A stretch of 64,000 bases of DNA from Thaumasiovibrio occultus (GCA_019703815.1 AP023052.1:1922001-1986000), one strand, 5' to 3'. Positions 8,627-17,330 are shown, counted from the stretch's first letter. The notes: generated from the sequence alone by a model not told the origin. Translations and numbers: made by a program.

Positions 8627-9844
8627 TCATTTAGCCGGTAGGAAAATATCCCCTTCAACCTTGAAAGACTCATACTCACCAACCAGCGGCAAACCGGCCA
8701 GATAGCGGCGCAGTACATCGAGCATCACAGCAACTAACACGGTTCTAGCTTCAGACGGATTGCGTTGACGCAAACTGCGCAGCAGCAAGCCAAATTCGCC
8801 ATGCGGCGTCGCTAAACCGACCGAGAACACGTTATCAACCACGCTGCCGCTTGCGATCCCAAGATCGGCGCCGGTTTTCTCGCGGCATGCTTCAGCCATC
8901 GCCATCACTGCCGCGAATGGATCGGACTCCGAAAACGCCTCAGCCAACGCCGGTTTCAATAGCCAGCCATGCGCTAACTGTTGGCAAGCTTGGTCGCTAT
9001 CGTGCAGCGCCAGCACAAACCCACCGGCAGAAAACTGCTCAGCCACCGACAAGGTCAGGTTTGACTCGACGAGCTGTTGGCCAATATGGCTAACCGCGCT
9101 TTGGTTGACGCTGATGACATTGTCACCCAAACGCTCAGCAATACCCGAGCGTAATTCGGCAAATTCGTTAGTGTCTTGCGCGCCAAATATCTTCACTTCA
9201 ATGTACGGCAGCGCTGAGCGATAGCCCATTTGATAACCCGCCGGCATCGCTAGATCGGCGATTCGTTGACTGATCCCCGACTCCGATAAACCAAAGGTAA
9301 ACCAGCGATAACATTGCACCGTGCTGTGCTCGGCCACCACCAGCTTAGGCAAAATTTGCTCCTCAACCATGCGGAAGAACTCTTTCGGCACCCCGGGGGT
9401 GAAAAACAGACGCGCTTTGTTCAGGGTCATGGTAAAACCACACGCTGTACCAATCGGGTTATCCAATACCTCGGCGCCTTGTGGCAGCATGGCTTGCTTT
9501 AAATTAGTCGCGGGCATCTCGCGCCCCATCTGAGCATAGCTTTGCTCCATGGTTGCCACCCAGTCGTGATTGAGCACCAAAGGCACACCAGCGGCGGTCG
9601 CTGCAGCTTGGGCGGTGACATCATCACTGGTTGGCCCCAGCCCACCGTTCACGATAACCACATCAACATCGCGACTAAGCGCAGATAGCTCTGCAGCGAT
9701 ACCGTGCTCACTATCCCCCACCGTCACCCGTTTGACCATCGCCAGTCCCTGCTCCATAAAGCGGCGAGAAAGCCACGCGGCATTGGTATCGGTAATGTCG
9801 CCATACAAAACTTCTTCACCGGTACTCAGCATTGCAATCTTCAT
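8627..9844 (-). CDS. CinA-like protein (YfaY type), C-terminal amidase motif decayed
   Basis: A 405-residue protein with the two-domain layout of CinA: an N-terminal MoCF/molybdopterin-binding-like domain (STGEEVLYGDITDTN and NGGLGPTSDD, about residues 7-80) and a C-terminal domain corresponding to the NMN amidase PncC. In active PncC/CinA the second domain has a conserved TAESCTGG motif containing the catalytic Ser; here the matching place reads SVAEQFSAGG at about residues 265-275, so NMN deamidation by this domain is unlikely. E. coli YfaY, from the same general neighbourhood, is a comparable CinA paralogue. The ATG at 9844 is preceded on the minus strand by GGAGAG. Confidence 0.85.
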   Translation of the reverse strand: MKIAMLSTGEEVLYGDITDTNAAWLSRRFMEQGLAMVKRVTVGDSEHGIAAELSALSRDVDVVIVNGGLGPTSDDVTAQAAATAAGVPLVLNHDWVATMEQSYAQMGREMPATNLKQAMLPQGAEVLDNPIGTACGFTMTLNKARLFFTPGVPKEFFRMVEEQILPKLVVAEHSTVQCYRWFTFGLSESGISQRIADLAMPAGYQMGYRSALPYIEVKIFGAQDTNEFAELRSGIAERLGDNVISVNQSAVSHIGQQLVESNLTLSVAEQFSAGGFVLALHDSDQACQQLAHGWLLKPALAEAFSESDPFAAVMAMAEACREKTGADLGIASGSVVDNVFSVGLATPHGEFGLLLRSLRQRNPSEARTVLVAVMLDVLRRYLAGLPLVGEYESFKVEGDIFLPAK

Positions 9845-9970
9845 CGTGGCTCTCCTTTTCCTGTCGTCACTGCGGTTACGTCTGACCTTTAATGCATCAG
9901 CTGATAGCGCATCAGCGTCAACTAGACCAACGTGTGGCTAAATTATCCTCTCTTTTCTTTTTATCGCCAA

Positions 9971-10011
9971 CGTAAATATTTAATTACACCAATCGTAATC
10001 ATATTATTACA
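9971..10011 (+). promoter_or_regulatory. Two adjacent TyrR-like boxes
   Basis: Elements cgtaaa-N6-attaca (9971-9988) and cgtaat-N6-attaca (9994-10011) fit the TyrR box TGTAAA-N6-TTTACA at 10 of 12 and 9 of 12 positions. They are 5 bp apart (23 bp start to start), the spacing seen for the strong/weak box pair of E. coli tyrP. They lie about 100 bp before the aromatic amino acid permease. Confidence 0.65.
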
Positions 10012-10106
10012 AAACATTTCACCATTATTGATATAAGTGGCAGTATAAGCAGGAATTAAAACCAAAACACGATGGAACAACAAAGGGTGTAAAGTAGGAT
10101 TAACAC

Positions 10107-11276
10107 ATGAAAACACTAAAACCTCTAATGGGAAGCACATTACTGATCGCTGGCACCACCATAGGTGCGGGAATGCTTGCCCTGCCGCTGGAGGCAGCCA
10201 ATATCAGCTTTGGAACCGTTACTTTGATCATGGTTCTCCTTTGGGCTTTGATGCTTTACACCGCTTATCTGCTACTCGATCTTCATCAAACCGCGCCACC
10301 CACCGCTACGCTGCATACTCTGGCGATGCAATATCTAGGGCGTAACGGACAGCGTTTAGCCGGATTTGCAATGCTGTTTTTGTTCTACGCCTTGTGCGCC
10401 GCGTACATGGCAGGCGGTGGCGAGCAACTGGCGGCGAAAATGGGTGCCGCGACGTCTCAGTCAATTGCCCCGAAATGGGGAACGCTGGTGCTTACCCTCT
10501 TTGTGGCTGCGGTTGTCCGTTTAGGCACCGGGCCAACGGAAAAAGTGAATCGCGTGTTGTTCGCCACCAAATTTGTGTTGTTGGCCGGTACGATTTTCTA
10601 CCTTGCGCCTAACGTAAGCAGCGCCAACCTCACCCATAACTCCACGACCTCTGCCAGCGTGCTATTAGCTATTCCGGTGATGTTTACCTCCTTTGGCTTT
10701 CACGGCAGCGTGCCATCAATTGTGCGCTACTTGGATGGCGACACCCGCCAGCTAAAAATTGCGGTCGGCATTGGCTCGGCGCTACCTCTGGTGCTGTACG
10801 TCATTTGGCAATGGTGCACTTTGGGTAACCTCAGCCAATCGCTAGGTAGTCTCGCGCTGTCTGACTTCATCGCATTGCTAAGCCAACAAGGTAAATCGGT
10901 TGCCCTAGAGCCGATGCTGAACGGGTTTGCTGATCTGGCATTGTTGACCTCGTTCTTGGGTGTGAGTTTAGGCTTGTTCCACTACCTCGATGATCTGTTT
11001 AAAAGCCGCTCATCGTTAACCGTAACCACCATTACTTTCTTGCCACCTTTAATGTTTGCGCTGTGGTTCCCGCAAGGCTTCCAAATGGCACTGGGTTATG
11101 CCGCGATTGCGCTCGCGCTGCTGGCCGTCTTACTGCCGGTGGCTATGCAAGTGAAGAAACGCCGTCTAGAAGGCAATCGTCCAATGACCTTTGGCTTAGC
11201 GGGCGCGCTATGTTGCGGCATTGGCGTGATTGTTATTCAGCTTGGCGTATCATTTAGTGCTTTTGCTGCATCTTAA
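10107..11276 (+). CDS. tyrP: Aromatic amino acid permease (HAAAP family, TyrP-like)
   Basis: An integral membrane proton symporter for aromatic amino acids, 389 residues (E. coli TyrP 403), with about 11 hydrophobic helices. The N-terminal signature GSTLLIAGTTIGAGMLALPL is that of the TyrP/Mtr/TnaB family. The choice of TyrP over Mtr rests on the two TyrR-like boxes upstream and general similarity, so the precise substrate (tyrosine or tryptophan) is not certain. It is transcribed away from the CinA-like gene. Confidence 0.87.
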   Translation: MKTLKPLMGSTLLIAGTTIGAGMLALPLEAANISFGTVTLIMVLLWALMLYTAYLLLDLHQTAPPTATLHTLAMQYLGRNGQRLAGFAMLFLFYALCAAYMAGGGEQLAAKMGAATSQSIAPKWGTLVLTLFVAAVVRLGTGPTEKVNRVLFATKFVLLAGTIFYLAPNVSSANLTHNSTTSASVLLAIPVMFTSFGFHGSVPSIVRYLDGDTRQLKIAVGIGSALPLVLYVIWQWCTLGNLSQSLGSLALSDFIALLSQQGKSVALEPMLNGFADLALLTSFLGVSLGLFHYLDDLFKSRSSLTVTTITFLPPLMFALWFPQGFQMALGYAAIALALLAVLLPVAMQVKKRRLEGNRPMTFGLAGALCCGIGVIVIQLGVSFSAFAAS

Positions 11277-11394
11277 TCATCTATTTGCAACTTTTTACAA
11301 AGCAATTACACGTTAAGTAAATTCCTTGTGGGAAATTACTGGGGGATGAGTGATAATACGCCACTATTTTTACTGAACATTTGGAGAACTCGGT

Positions 11395-12270
11395 TTGAAA
11401 CCTGCGGTTGGTACGCTGCTGACAGGCTTGCTTCTTTCTACGCAAGCATATGCCTTTGAGCCAGCAAATTCGTGCGAAGGTACATATTTCAACTACTGCG
11501 ATACAGGATCATCCCTGCCTCGTTACGAGTTCTCTTACCTGCAAAACGGTGAAGTGCTGGCAGAGCCTAAAGCACAGGCTTACTTGCCACGTTACTTGGT
11601 CACGTCGCCAGAAGAAGATTGGCAATATCTTAAAGAGCAAACCTACACCATCCTCGGCTTGAGTGTGGCAACCGTAGGTTTGATGACACTATTGCCAGAA
11701 AGCGTCACCAACTGGACCGACGAAGATCGCGACATGAGCAAGCTATTTAGCAAGTGGACCGATAACGTCAAAGAAGGCCCAGTGTGGGATAAAGACGACC
11801 ACTTCTTAAACTACGTGGCGCACCCTTACTTTGGCGGTGTTTACTACACCGCTGCGCGTCACGCCGGTTACGATGAGTGGAAGTCATTCATGTACTCCTT
11901 CACGATGTCGACGTTCTTCTGGGAATACGGCGTAGAAGCGTTTGCTGAAGTTCCTTCGATTCAAGACATCATTGTGACACCGGTATTTGGTGCGGCAGTG
12001 GGTGAAATGATGTACCAACAAGAGCAAGCCATCGTTGCGAACGGTGGCGAAGTATGGGGCTCGAAGACGTTTGGTAGCGTTAACTTGTTCCTGCTCAACC
12101 CTGTTGGCCACATCCACTACTGGGTAACCGATATTTGGCGTGATGATGTCGAAGTGAACATGAACTACAGCCCGTGGTTCGGTAACACCGACGCAGCTAA
12201 CTTCGCATTGGATGCTGGTGCGCCATACGATAGCCAATTCATTGGCATGGAAGTGAAGCTAATGTGGTAA
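11395..12270 (+). CDS. DUF3943-family exported protein
   Basis: A 291-residue exported protein of unknown function. A signal peptide occupies about residues 1-20 (STQAYA before FEP). The body contains W/Y-rich motifs (HPYFGGVYYTAARHAGYDEW and EYGVEAFAEVPSIQDIIVTP) that I associate with DUF3943, a family of probable outer-membrane or envelope proteins in Vibrionaceae and relatives. The TTG start is preceded at suitable distance by GGAGAA. A terminator follows directly, so it is probably monocistronic. Confidence 0.75.
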   Translation: MKPAVGTLLTGLLLSTQAYAFEPANSCEGTYFNYCDTGSSLPRYEFSYLQNGEVLAEPKAQAYLPRYLVTSPEEDWQYLKEQTYTILGLSVATVGLMTLLPESVTNWTDEDRDMSKLFSKWTDNVKEGPVWDKDDHFLNYVAHPYFGGVYYTAARHAGYDEWKSFMYSFTMSTFFWEYGVEAFAEVPSIQDIIVTPVFGAAVGEMMYQQEQAIVANGGEVWGSKTFGSVNLFLLNPVGHIHYWVTDIWRDDVEVNMNYSPWFGNTDAANFALDAGAPYDSQFIGMEVKLMW

Positions 12271-12290
12271 TTAGCGCCACTGGATCAATA

Positions 12291-12317
12291 ACAGCTCGCC
12301 TCGGCGGGCTGTTTTTT
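12291..12317 (+). terminator. Rho-independent terminator after the DUF3943 gene
   Basis: 10-bp stem (acagctcgcc/ggcgggctgt, one G-T pair) followed by seven T. Confidence 0.88.
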
Positions 12318-12653
12318 TATGTGCCACCACTACCCTGTTACCCGCTGCGCGCAGCTTTTAGATTAACAAAGCGCTAGCGGTCTCTCACTTCGCCACTAAA
12401 CCCTATCTTGAGCCCGCCGCTACCCCGTTTCTAACCACTAAGTTTTCTTCTATCGGCGAACAAGTCAGTTAATGATTATTTGCGTCATTGTGAACAAATT
12501 GCAGCAATGCGACCCATCAATAAGCCATTATTACGCTAATTATCAGATTTTGGCGTGATTTCGAATGGAGACGCCATTCACAAGTTGACAGCAATTCACT
12601 AACTAAGCCTATAATCGAGATCTCATTTTTCTGACAGGCAAAGAGGCAACGGA
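12318..12653 (+). other. Intergenic region before the CysB-like gene
   Basis: No gene is seen. Apart from the promoter and inverted repeat described separately at 12551-12615, I see nothing distinctive. Confidence 0.5.
12551..12615 (+). promoter_or_regulatory. Promoter of the CysB-like gene with upstream inverted repeat
   Basis: Consensus TTGACA (12585-12590) and TATAAT (12610-12615) hexamers are separated by 19 bp, longer than the ideal 17. A perfect 6-bp inverted repeat TGGCGT-N14-ACGCCA (12551-12576) lies just upstream and could be an operator, for example for autoregulation by the LysR-type product. Confidence 0.5.
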
Positions 12654-13628
12654 TTGAAACTTCAGCAACTTAAATATTTAAAGGCCGTTAAGGATAACAA
12701 CCTTAATGTCTCTGCTGCCTCAGAATCGCTCTTTACTACCCAACCTGGGGTGAGTAAGCAGATCGGCATGTTCGAAAAAGAGCTTGGCGTGCGCATTTTT
12801 GAACGTAAAGGCAAAAGCTTAAGCGGCATTACTCCAATTGGGGTGCAGATCTTAGAGCAAGTGGAAAAAATGCTGATTTTGGAAAAGAAAATCAAAGCAT
12901 TGGTCAATGAACACCTTGACCCTAGTGTCGGCACACTGAACATTTATACCACTCACACCATCGCGCGCTATCTGCTGCCGGAAACGGTCTCTTACTTCAC
13001 CCGTAAGTACCCGAAAATCAACTTCCACATGCAGCCTACCTTACCGGTGCAAGATAAAGGGGTGATCAGTAAAGGCCACTCTGACTTTTCTATCGTTGCC
13101 CATGATGTGGGTAAAGATAACGATCTGATCATCCTGCCAGCTTATCTGTGGACGCTGGGACTTGTGGTGCCAAAAGGTCACCCGCTGGAAGAAGAAGCCG
13201 AGCCGACGTTAGAGCAGTTGGCGCAATACCCAATCCTCAGTTACGAGAAAGGCGCGTCGGGCCGCGATGTGCAAGATAAAGCGTTTGAAGTTGCCGGCAT
13301 TGAGCCGAATTACTTTATGACGGTGATGGATGCGGAAGTGATCAAACGCTACGTTGAGCAAGGCTTAGGCATTGGGATCATCTCGACGCTGGCTGCGCAG
13401 GATGTGGCCAACAGTGAATTGACCTACATTAACCTCAATCACCTGTTTGAGCCATGTGGCGCGTGGATCTGCTTTAGCAAAGATATTTTAATGCAGAACT
13501 ATATGTACGACTTCCTTGCCTCATTCTCGCCGCACCTCACCAAAGTAGTGATGGAGCAAGTCATGATGAACAACAGCGCCGATAATATCGAGAAGCTGTT
13601 TGACGGGTTGGAACTCCCTGTGTTCTAG
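12654..13628 (+). CDS. CysB-like LysR-type transcriptional regulator (paralogue)
   Basis: A 324-residue LysR-family regulator. The N-terminal winged helix-turn-helix (LNVSAASESLFTTQPGVSKQIGMFEKELG, shown in part; residues about 17-45) and the CysB-type effector domain are present, and the length equals that of the true CysB found at 18713-19687. It lacks several CysB hallmarks, for example the [12 protein letters not shown] stretch reads YTTHTIARYLLP, so it probably senses a different ligand. It is convergent with the M20/transporter operon and is the obvious candidate to control it. The TTG start is used by analogy with the MKLQQL beginning of CysB; the upstream bases GAGGCAACGGA offer a ribosome-binding site. 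Confidence 0.85.
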   Translation: MKLQQLKYLKAVKDNNLNVSAASESLFTTQPGVSKQIGMFEKELGVRIFERKGKSLSGITPIGVQILEQVEKMLILEKKIKALVNEHLDPSVGTLNIYTTHTIARYLLPETVSYFTRKYPKINFHMQPTLPVQDKGVISKGHSDFSIVAHDVGKDNDLIILPAYLWTLGLVVPKGHPLEEEAEPTLEQLAQYPILSYEKGASGRDVQDKAFEVAGIEPNYFMTVMDAEVIKRYVEQGLGIGIISTLAAQDVANSELTYINLNHLFEPCGAWICFSKDILMQNYMYDFLASFSPHLTKVVMEQVMMNNSADNIEKLFDGLELPVF

Positions 13629-13657
13629 GGCAGGTTTACCCTCAAGCGCAGATAAAA

Positions 13658-13724
13658 AAACGCCGCTGCGACTTTCTATAAAAGGGACGTTATCGTCACC
13701 TGATATAAAAGCGCAGCGGCGTTT
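13658..13724. terminator. Long inverted repeat between convergent genes
   Basis: Perfect 13-bp arms (aaacgccgctgcg at 13658-13670 and its complement at 13712-13724) enclose 41 bases. A-runs on the left and T's on the right give short U-tracts on both strands, so it may terminate both the regulator and the M20 operon. The loop is unusually long for a standard terminator. Confidence 0.55.
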
Positions 13725-13791
13725 GTCTTTGGCGTTCTAAACCGTTTCTTTACTCGCCTTTGCAGGCTTTGTGGACGTTACCGTCGGTAGA

Positions 13792-14979
13792 TCAGTGGGT
13801 CGCAATATGGATAAAGATTTGCGAGCCGATCAACAGGAAGTCGTCATCTACATAGTATGGGTTCGAGTGCAGGTAGTTACAGATCCCTGCCTCTTTGTTA
13901 CCACTGCCTAGGAAGAACATCGCGCCCTTCTTATCTTCAGCCGCATTCACCATGAAGCTGAAATCTTCACTGCCGGTCATTGGGTTACCGTTAGCGTTCA
14001 AACGTGACTCAGGTAGGATCGCTGTCGCTGCATCCACCACACGCTGGTACGCTTCTGGGTGGTTCATTACCGCAGGGTAACCTTCACACACCATAGTGGT
14101 TTTGAAACCGCGAATTTCACTTTCCTTGACGAACATGTTGAAGCTGTTTTTCAAGATTTCGTCAGTTTCTGCGTCCATTGAACGAATCGTACCGCGCGCT
14201 TGTGCATGCGCAGGTACCGCATTAGGAATGCTACCGCCGTTGAACATACCACAACCAAACACAGCTGGGCTGAACGGGTTGGTGCATTTCGCTACGACGT
14301 AGTCCATATCCATGATGATACGGCTCGCTTCACGGATCGCATCAAGGCCTTTTTGTGGGGTTGAACCGTGTGCAGACACACCGTTCACATCCAAGGTCCA
14401 CGCTGAGCCGTAAGACGACATGATGCCGTTGTTCAGGCTAACCATGCCGTATTCCATCGCTGCGTCGTTATGCAGAGCATACACTTCAGCAACGCCTTCC
14501 ATACAGCCAAGCTCAACCATTTTGTTCGCACCCGGTACACGCATGTCTTCTTCCGCCATTTGGAAGACGAAACGTACGTTGTGGCGTAGTTCACTTTGGT
14601 TTTCCGCAAGGTATTTCGCTGCCGTTAGCGCGATTGCCATGTGGGTATCGTGACCACAGTTGTGTGCTTTACCTGGATGAATAGAGACGTGATCCGTTTC
14701 GGTTTGATCGTCCATTTCTAGACCATCCATATCCGCACGGAACGCCACGCGCTTCCAGCTTGGGTCGATAGTCAAATCAGCGATAAAACCGGTAAAACCT
14801 TCGTATGTGGTTAGCGCGTAACCCATTTCTGTCATTAGTTCACGACAGAACGCAGAGGTTTTGATCTCTTCACCTGACAGCTCAGGAATTTTGTGCAATT
14901 CACGACGAGTGTTCACACTGAACGCGTGCAGCGCAACCAGCTTCTCGTCGAGATTAAAGTTTTGGTACTTCGCAGACAT
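13792..14979 (-). CDS. M20 family amidohydrolase / peptidase
   Basis: A 395-residue metallo-amidohydrolase of the M20D type, which includes N-acyl-amino acid and hippurate hydrolases. Metal-site residues visible are NCGHDTH (Cys108, His110), the Glu pair in QMAEED (about 143-144), a His in YALHND and a C-terminal His in YLHSNP; the dimerisation domain starts near GSAWTLDVNGVSAHGS. No signal peptide, so cytoplasmic. Its ATG overlaps the stop of the upstream membrane gene (TAATG), which ties it to a two-part transporter. The likely job is hydrolysis of an imported N-acylated amino acid or small peptide; the substrate is unknown. Confidence 0.85.
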   Translation of the reverse strand: MSAKYQNFNLDEKLVALHAFSVNTRRELHKIPELSGEEIKTSAFCRELMTEMGYALTTYEGFTGFIADLTIDPSWKRVAFRADMDGLEMDDQTETDHVSIHPGKAHNCGHDTHMAIALTAAKYLAENQSELRHNVRFVFQMAEEDMRVPGANKMVELGCMEGVAEVYALHNDAAMEYGMVSLNNGIMSSYGSAWTLDVNGVSAHGSTPQKGLDAIREASRIIMDMDYVVAKCTNPFSPAVFGCGMFNGGSIPNAVPAHAQARGTIRSMDAETDEILKNSFNMFVKESEIRGFKTTMVCEGYPAVMNHPEAYQRVVDAATAILPESRLNANGNPMTGSEDFSFMVNAAEDKKGAMFFLGSGNKEAGICNYLHSNPYYVDDDFLLIGSQIFIHIATH

Positions 14980-15428
14980 TAGATAATTCCTTTCATTTGG
15001 AAGCCCAACTGCGCAATCAAGGATGCGCCGAAGAAACAGCTAGTTGCAACAATCAAGAAGATCACGATCACTTTCCATGACATCTTCTTCAACTCTTCCA
15101 TCTGACCGCCTACCGACAGACCAGCAAACGCTAGTAGTGGTACACACACAGAGAGAAACTGAATTTTACCCACAGACTCAAGGAAGTATGTACGCACTTG
15201 AGTTTCTGGTAGACAGATCAGAATACCGATAATCGTTGCATAGGCAAAGGTCGGTAGAGAAGAAGGAATAAACTTCTTCGCCACCAGCGATAGAAATACG
15301 ATCACAGACATAGCAACAAAGCTGTGTACCATTTCTACTGGTGAAGTACCGTTAGTTAGGAACTGGGTAAAACCCGCTAGAATGATTGCCAGAGCAACCA
15401 GTTTCATGTCAGTTAGAATAGCTTTCAT
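14979..15428 (-). CDS. Small integral membrane protein, partner of the DUF3100 protein
   Basis: A 149-residue very hydrophobic protein with about four to five membrane helices and no soluble domain. I do not recognise a named family with certainty. It begins 6 bp after the stop of the DUF3100-like gene and its own stop overlaps the start of the M20 gene, so the three are one operon. By analogy with other two-gene transporters (for example the DUF969/DUF979 pair or LrgA/LrgB) it probably forms one half of a permease. The CPLLAFAGLSVGG segment is a candidate re-entrant or substrate-site motif. Confidence 0.75.
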   Translation of the reverse strand: MKAILTDMKLVALAIILAGFTQFLTNGTSPVEMVHSFVAMSVIVFLSLVAKKFIPSSLPTFAYATIIGILICLPETQVRTYFLESVGKIQFLSVCVPLLAFAGLSVGGQMEELKKMSWKVIVIFLIVATSCFFGASLIAQLGFQMKGII

Positions 15429-15434
15429 ACGACA

Positions 15435-16265
15435 TTAACCTTCTTTGTTACACAGTTTGTACATACGTTCTGCTAGCGGAAGACCTAGGAACGTTAGAGA
15501 TAGCGCACCCAATACTGAAGACAGTAGGTTAGACGCCGCCGCGATACTCATTACTTGTTTAGCCATTTCAGCATCTAGGTTGGCTAGCATTGCGCCAGAA
15601 GCCGCACTTAGCATTGAGCCACTACCTACACCGGCACCAGCCGCAAGCGCTAGAGGGTGAAGACCGCTTAGGTGAGCCACAGAGCCTAGAACACTGAACC
15701 ACAAGGTACCGATAACCGAACCACACAGATAAATCGCCAGTACGCCAACGTACTCTGGGCTACCGGTGCCGAAGCGGCCTTGGATCACTGCGATGGAAGG
15801 CTCACGGCTGATCGATGAACATGCGCCGATCGCTTTACGACCGAAACCAAATTTTGCTGCAAGAGGAATAGCGATAAAGATAGGCAGCAAGTTACCCAGT
15901 TCTTGGAATAGTAGAGGAATACCTGCATCCATGATCATGCTTAGGTTTGGAATGATCATGCCTGCGTATTGGGTACCCAGAACAAGAAGGCAGTAACCAA
16001 CCATCTTGGCACAGAAACCCTCTTCTTTTTCAGTGAACAGTTTGCCCCAAGGTTTGACTTTTTCTTTGGTCCAGTTAACCGACAGCACCATACCCATGAT
16101 GACGGCAAACAGCATTGGTAGGATTGCGATCTTAGCAAAACCCAGATTGATTTCTTGCTTACCAATTAGCGCTTGAGCGATGAAGATCAGCGCTGACACA
16201 GTAAGTACGCTTACAAGAACAACACGAGCTTGGTTGCTTTTTACGTCTTCAGTTGTCATAAACAT
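15435..16265 (-). CDS. DUF3100-like integral membrane protein
   Basis: A 276-residue polytopic membrane protein with about eight helices. Small-residue-rich stretches such as ACSSISREPSIAVIQGRFG and LAAGAGVGSGSMLSAASGAML resemble the discontinuous helices of secondary transporters. I assign it to DUF3100 from memory of that family; the match was not tested. First gene of the operon with the 149-residue membrane protein and the M20 amidohydrolase, so probably the main subunit of an uptake system for the M20 substrate. The ATG at 16265 has only a weak ribosome-binding site; the internal ATG at 16259 is an alternative. Confidence 0.75.
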   Translation of the reverse strand: MFMTTEDVKSNQARVVLVSVLTVSALIFIAQALIGKQEINLGFAKIAILPMLFAVIMGMVLSVNWTKEKVKPWGKLFTEKEEGFCAKMVGYCLLVLGTQYAGMIIPNLSMIMDAGIPLLFQELGNLLPIFIAIPLAAKFGFGRKAIGACSSISREPSIAVIQGRFGTGSPEYVGVLAIYLCGSVIGTLWFSVLGSVAHLSGLHPLALAAGAGVGSGSMLSAASGAMLANLDAEMAKQVMSIAAASNLLSSVLGALSLTFLGLPLAERMYKLCNKEG

Positions 16266-16294
16266 TTACTTTGAAGTAGTGAACAGAGGGCTGA

Positions 16295-16372
16295 ATTATA
16301 GGAGGGGGTAACGCCTTAAAATCTTGACAAATATCAAGCGACGCCAACGCTACTATATCGATATTAAATATC
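16295..16372 (-). promoter_or_regulatory. Candidate LysR-type operator and promoter of the transporter/M20 operon
   Basis: On the minus strand a perfect TATAAT lies at 16300-16295, about 30 bases before the start codon, without a matching -35 hexamer. Instead the inverted repeat CTTGA-N6-TCAAG (16323-16338) covers the -35 region, and a second palindrome GATATT-A-AATATC is at 16360-16372. This is the layout of an activator-dependent LysR-type promoter. The CysB-like regulator at 12654-13628 is the natural candidate. Confidence 0.5.
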
Positions 16373-16545
16373 TTATATCAAAAAGAAATTAGAGGTTATC
16401 ACTGGGTTAATTCGGTTAAACAGAGGGTATATTTGCCATTTAACGCGTAATTTCCGATAACTCAACAACACAAACTCACAGCAACTTTACTGCTATTTGT
16501 TCACGTGAGTGCCTAGATGCTTTTCGCTTGCTGACCGTTAACTGA

Positions 16546-16571
16546 AAACAGCCAAGAAATCTTGGCTGTTT
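16546..16571 (-). terminator. Terminator of the TSUP permease gene
   Basis: 12-bp perfect stem (aaacagccaaga/tcttggctgttt) with T-rich flank on the minus strand, 27 bases after the stop of the permease gene. Confidence 0.85.
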
Positions 16572-16597
16572 ATCACAGTGCGACAATCAGGTTGAAA

Positions 16598-17317
16598 TTA
16601 AAAACCAAAACCGCGATATAGCGCACTCGCTCCGCAAATCGAGCATAGGATCAAGGTCCCTGCTTTCATCCATTCCGGCTTAATCAAATGCTGCACCCGG
16701 GCTGCCAACCAAATAGCAAACAAACATGGCGGTGCCATTAGCAAGGCATATTTCACATGCCACAAACTAAAGTGGCCGGTATAGCTAAGCATGACAAGCG
16801 ACGTAATATTACTGAAAACGAAAAAAGCCGATAGATTAGCGCGGATCTTCCCCGCTTCTGCGTTTTGCAACACAATCGCGATAGGCGGCCCACCAATCGC
16901 GGTCGTGGTGCCAGTGATCCCAGAGACCACCCCTGCCGCAAACAGCGCAGTATTGGTCGGCTGAATATTAAACTTGCCAATACTCACCACGACCGCCATC
17001 AACACGCCCAATCCCATTACCAAAGAAAGCTGCTGGGTCGTCGCAATCGCCAGTAAGTAACCGCCAATCAACGTACCCGGCACACGCCCTAAAAACGCGG
17101 CGCCTAAGCCTTTGTAGGAAATGTTTTTCCGGTATTGGTAAGTATTGGCAACCGCAAGAATAAAGCCCATCACGGTTAACGTGCCCGGCACAAAACGCGG
17201 CTCTAGCAAGAAAATGATCGGCGCAGCCACAATCGCCATCCCAAATCCGATACTGCTTTGCACAAAGCAGCCCGCCGCCAGCGCCAATGCGCTGAGGACT
17301 ATGACATCAATATCCAT
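16598..17317 (-). CDS. TSUP/TauE-SafE family permease
   Basis: A 239-residue membrane protein with about eight helices of the sulfite exporter TauE/SafE family. Typical features are the N-terminal CFVQSSIGFGMAIVAAP block and the repeated GVVSGITGTTTAIGGPPIAI block. Family members move sulfite, sulfonates or other small organic anions; the substrate here is unknown. The ATG at 17317 is chosen because GGGAG lies just ahead of it; the open frame extends 29 codons further into the upstream gene. It starts 14 bases after the methyltransferase stop, so the two are co-transcribed. cysB lies next door, which is suggestive of a sulfur role but not proof. Confidence 0.85.
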   Translation of the reverse strand: MDIDVIVLSALALAAGCFVQSSIGFGMAIVAAPIIFLLEPRFVPGTLTVMGFILAVANTYQYRKNISYKGLGAAFLGRVPGTLIGGYLLAIATTQQLSLVMGLGVLMAVVVSIGKFNIQPTNTALFAAGVVSGITGTTTAIGGPPIAIVLQNAEAGKIRANLSAFFVFSNITSLVMLSYTGHFSLWHVKYALLMAPPCLFAIWLAARVQHLIKPEWMKAGTLILCSICGASALYRGFGF

Positions 17318-17330
17318 ACAACTCCCGACA

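Larger units (their letters stand above)
16266..16597. other. Intergenic region upstream of the transporter/M20 operon
   Basis: No gene is seen. It holds the operator/promoter described above and, at the far end, the terminator of the TSUP gene. Confidence 0.5.
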
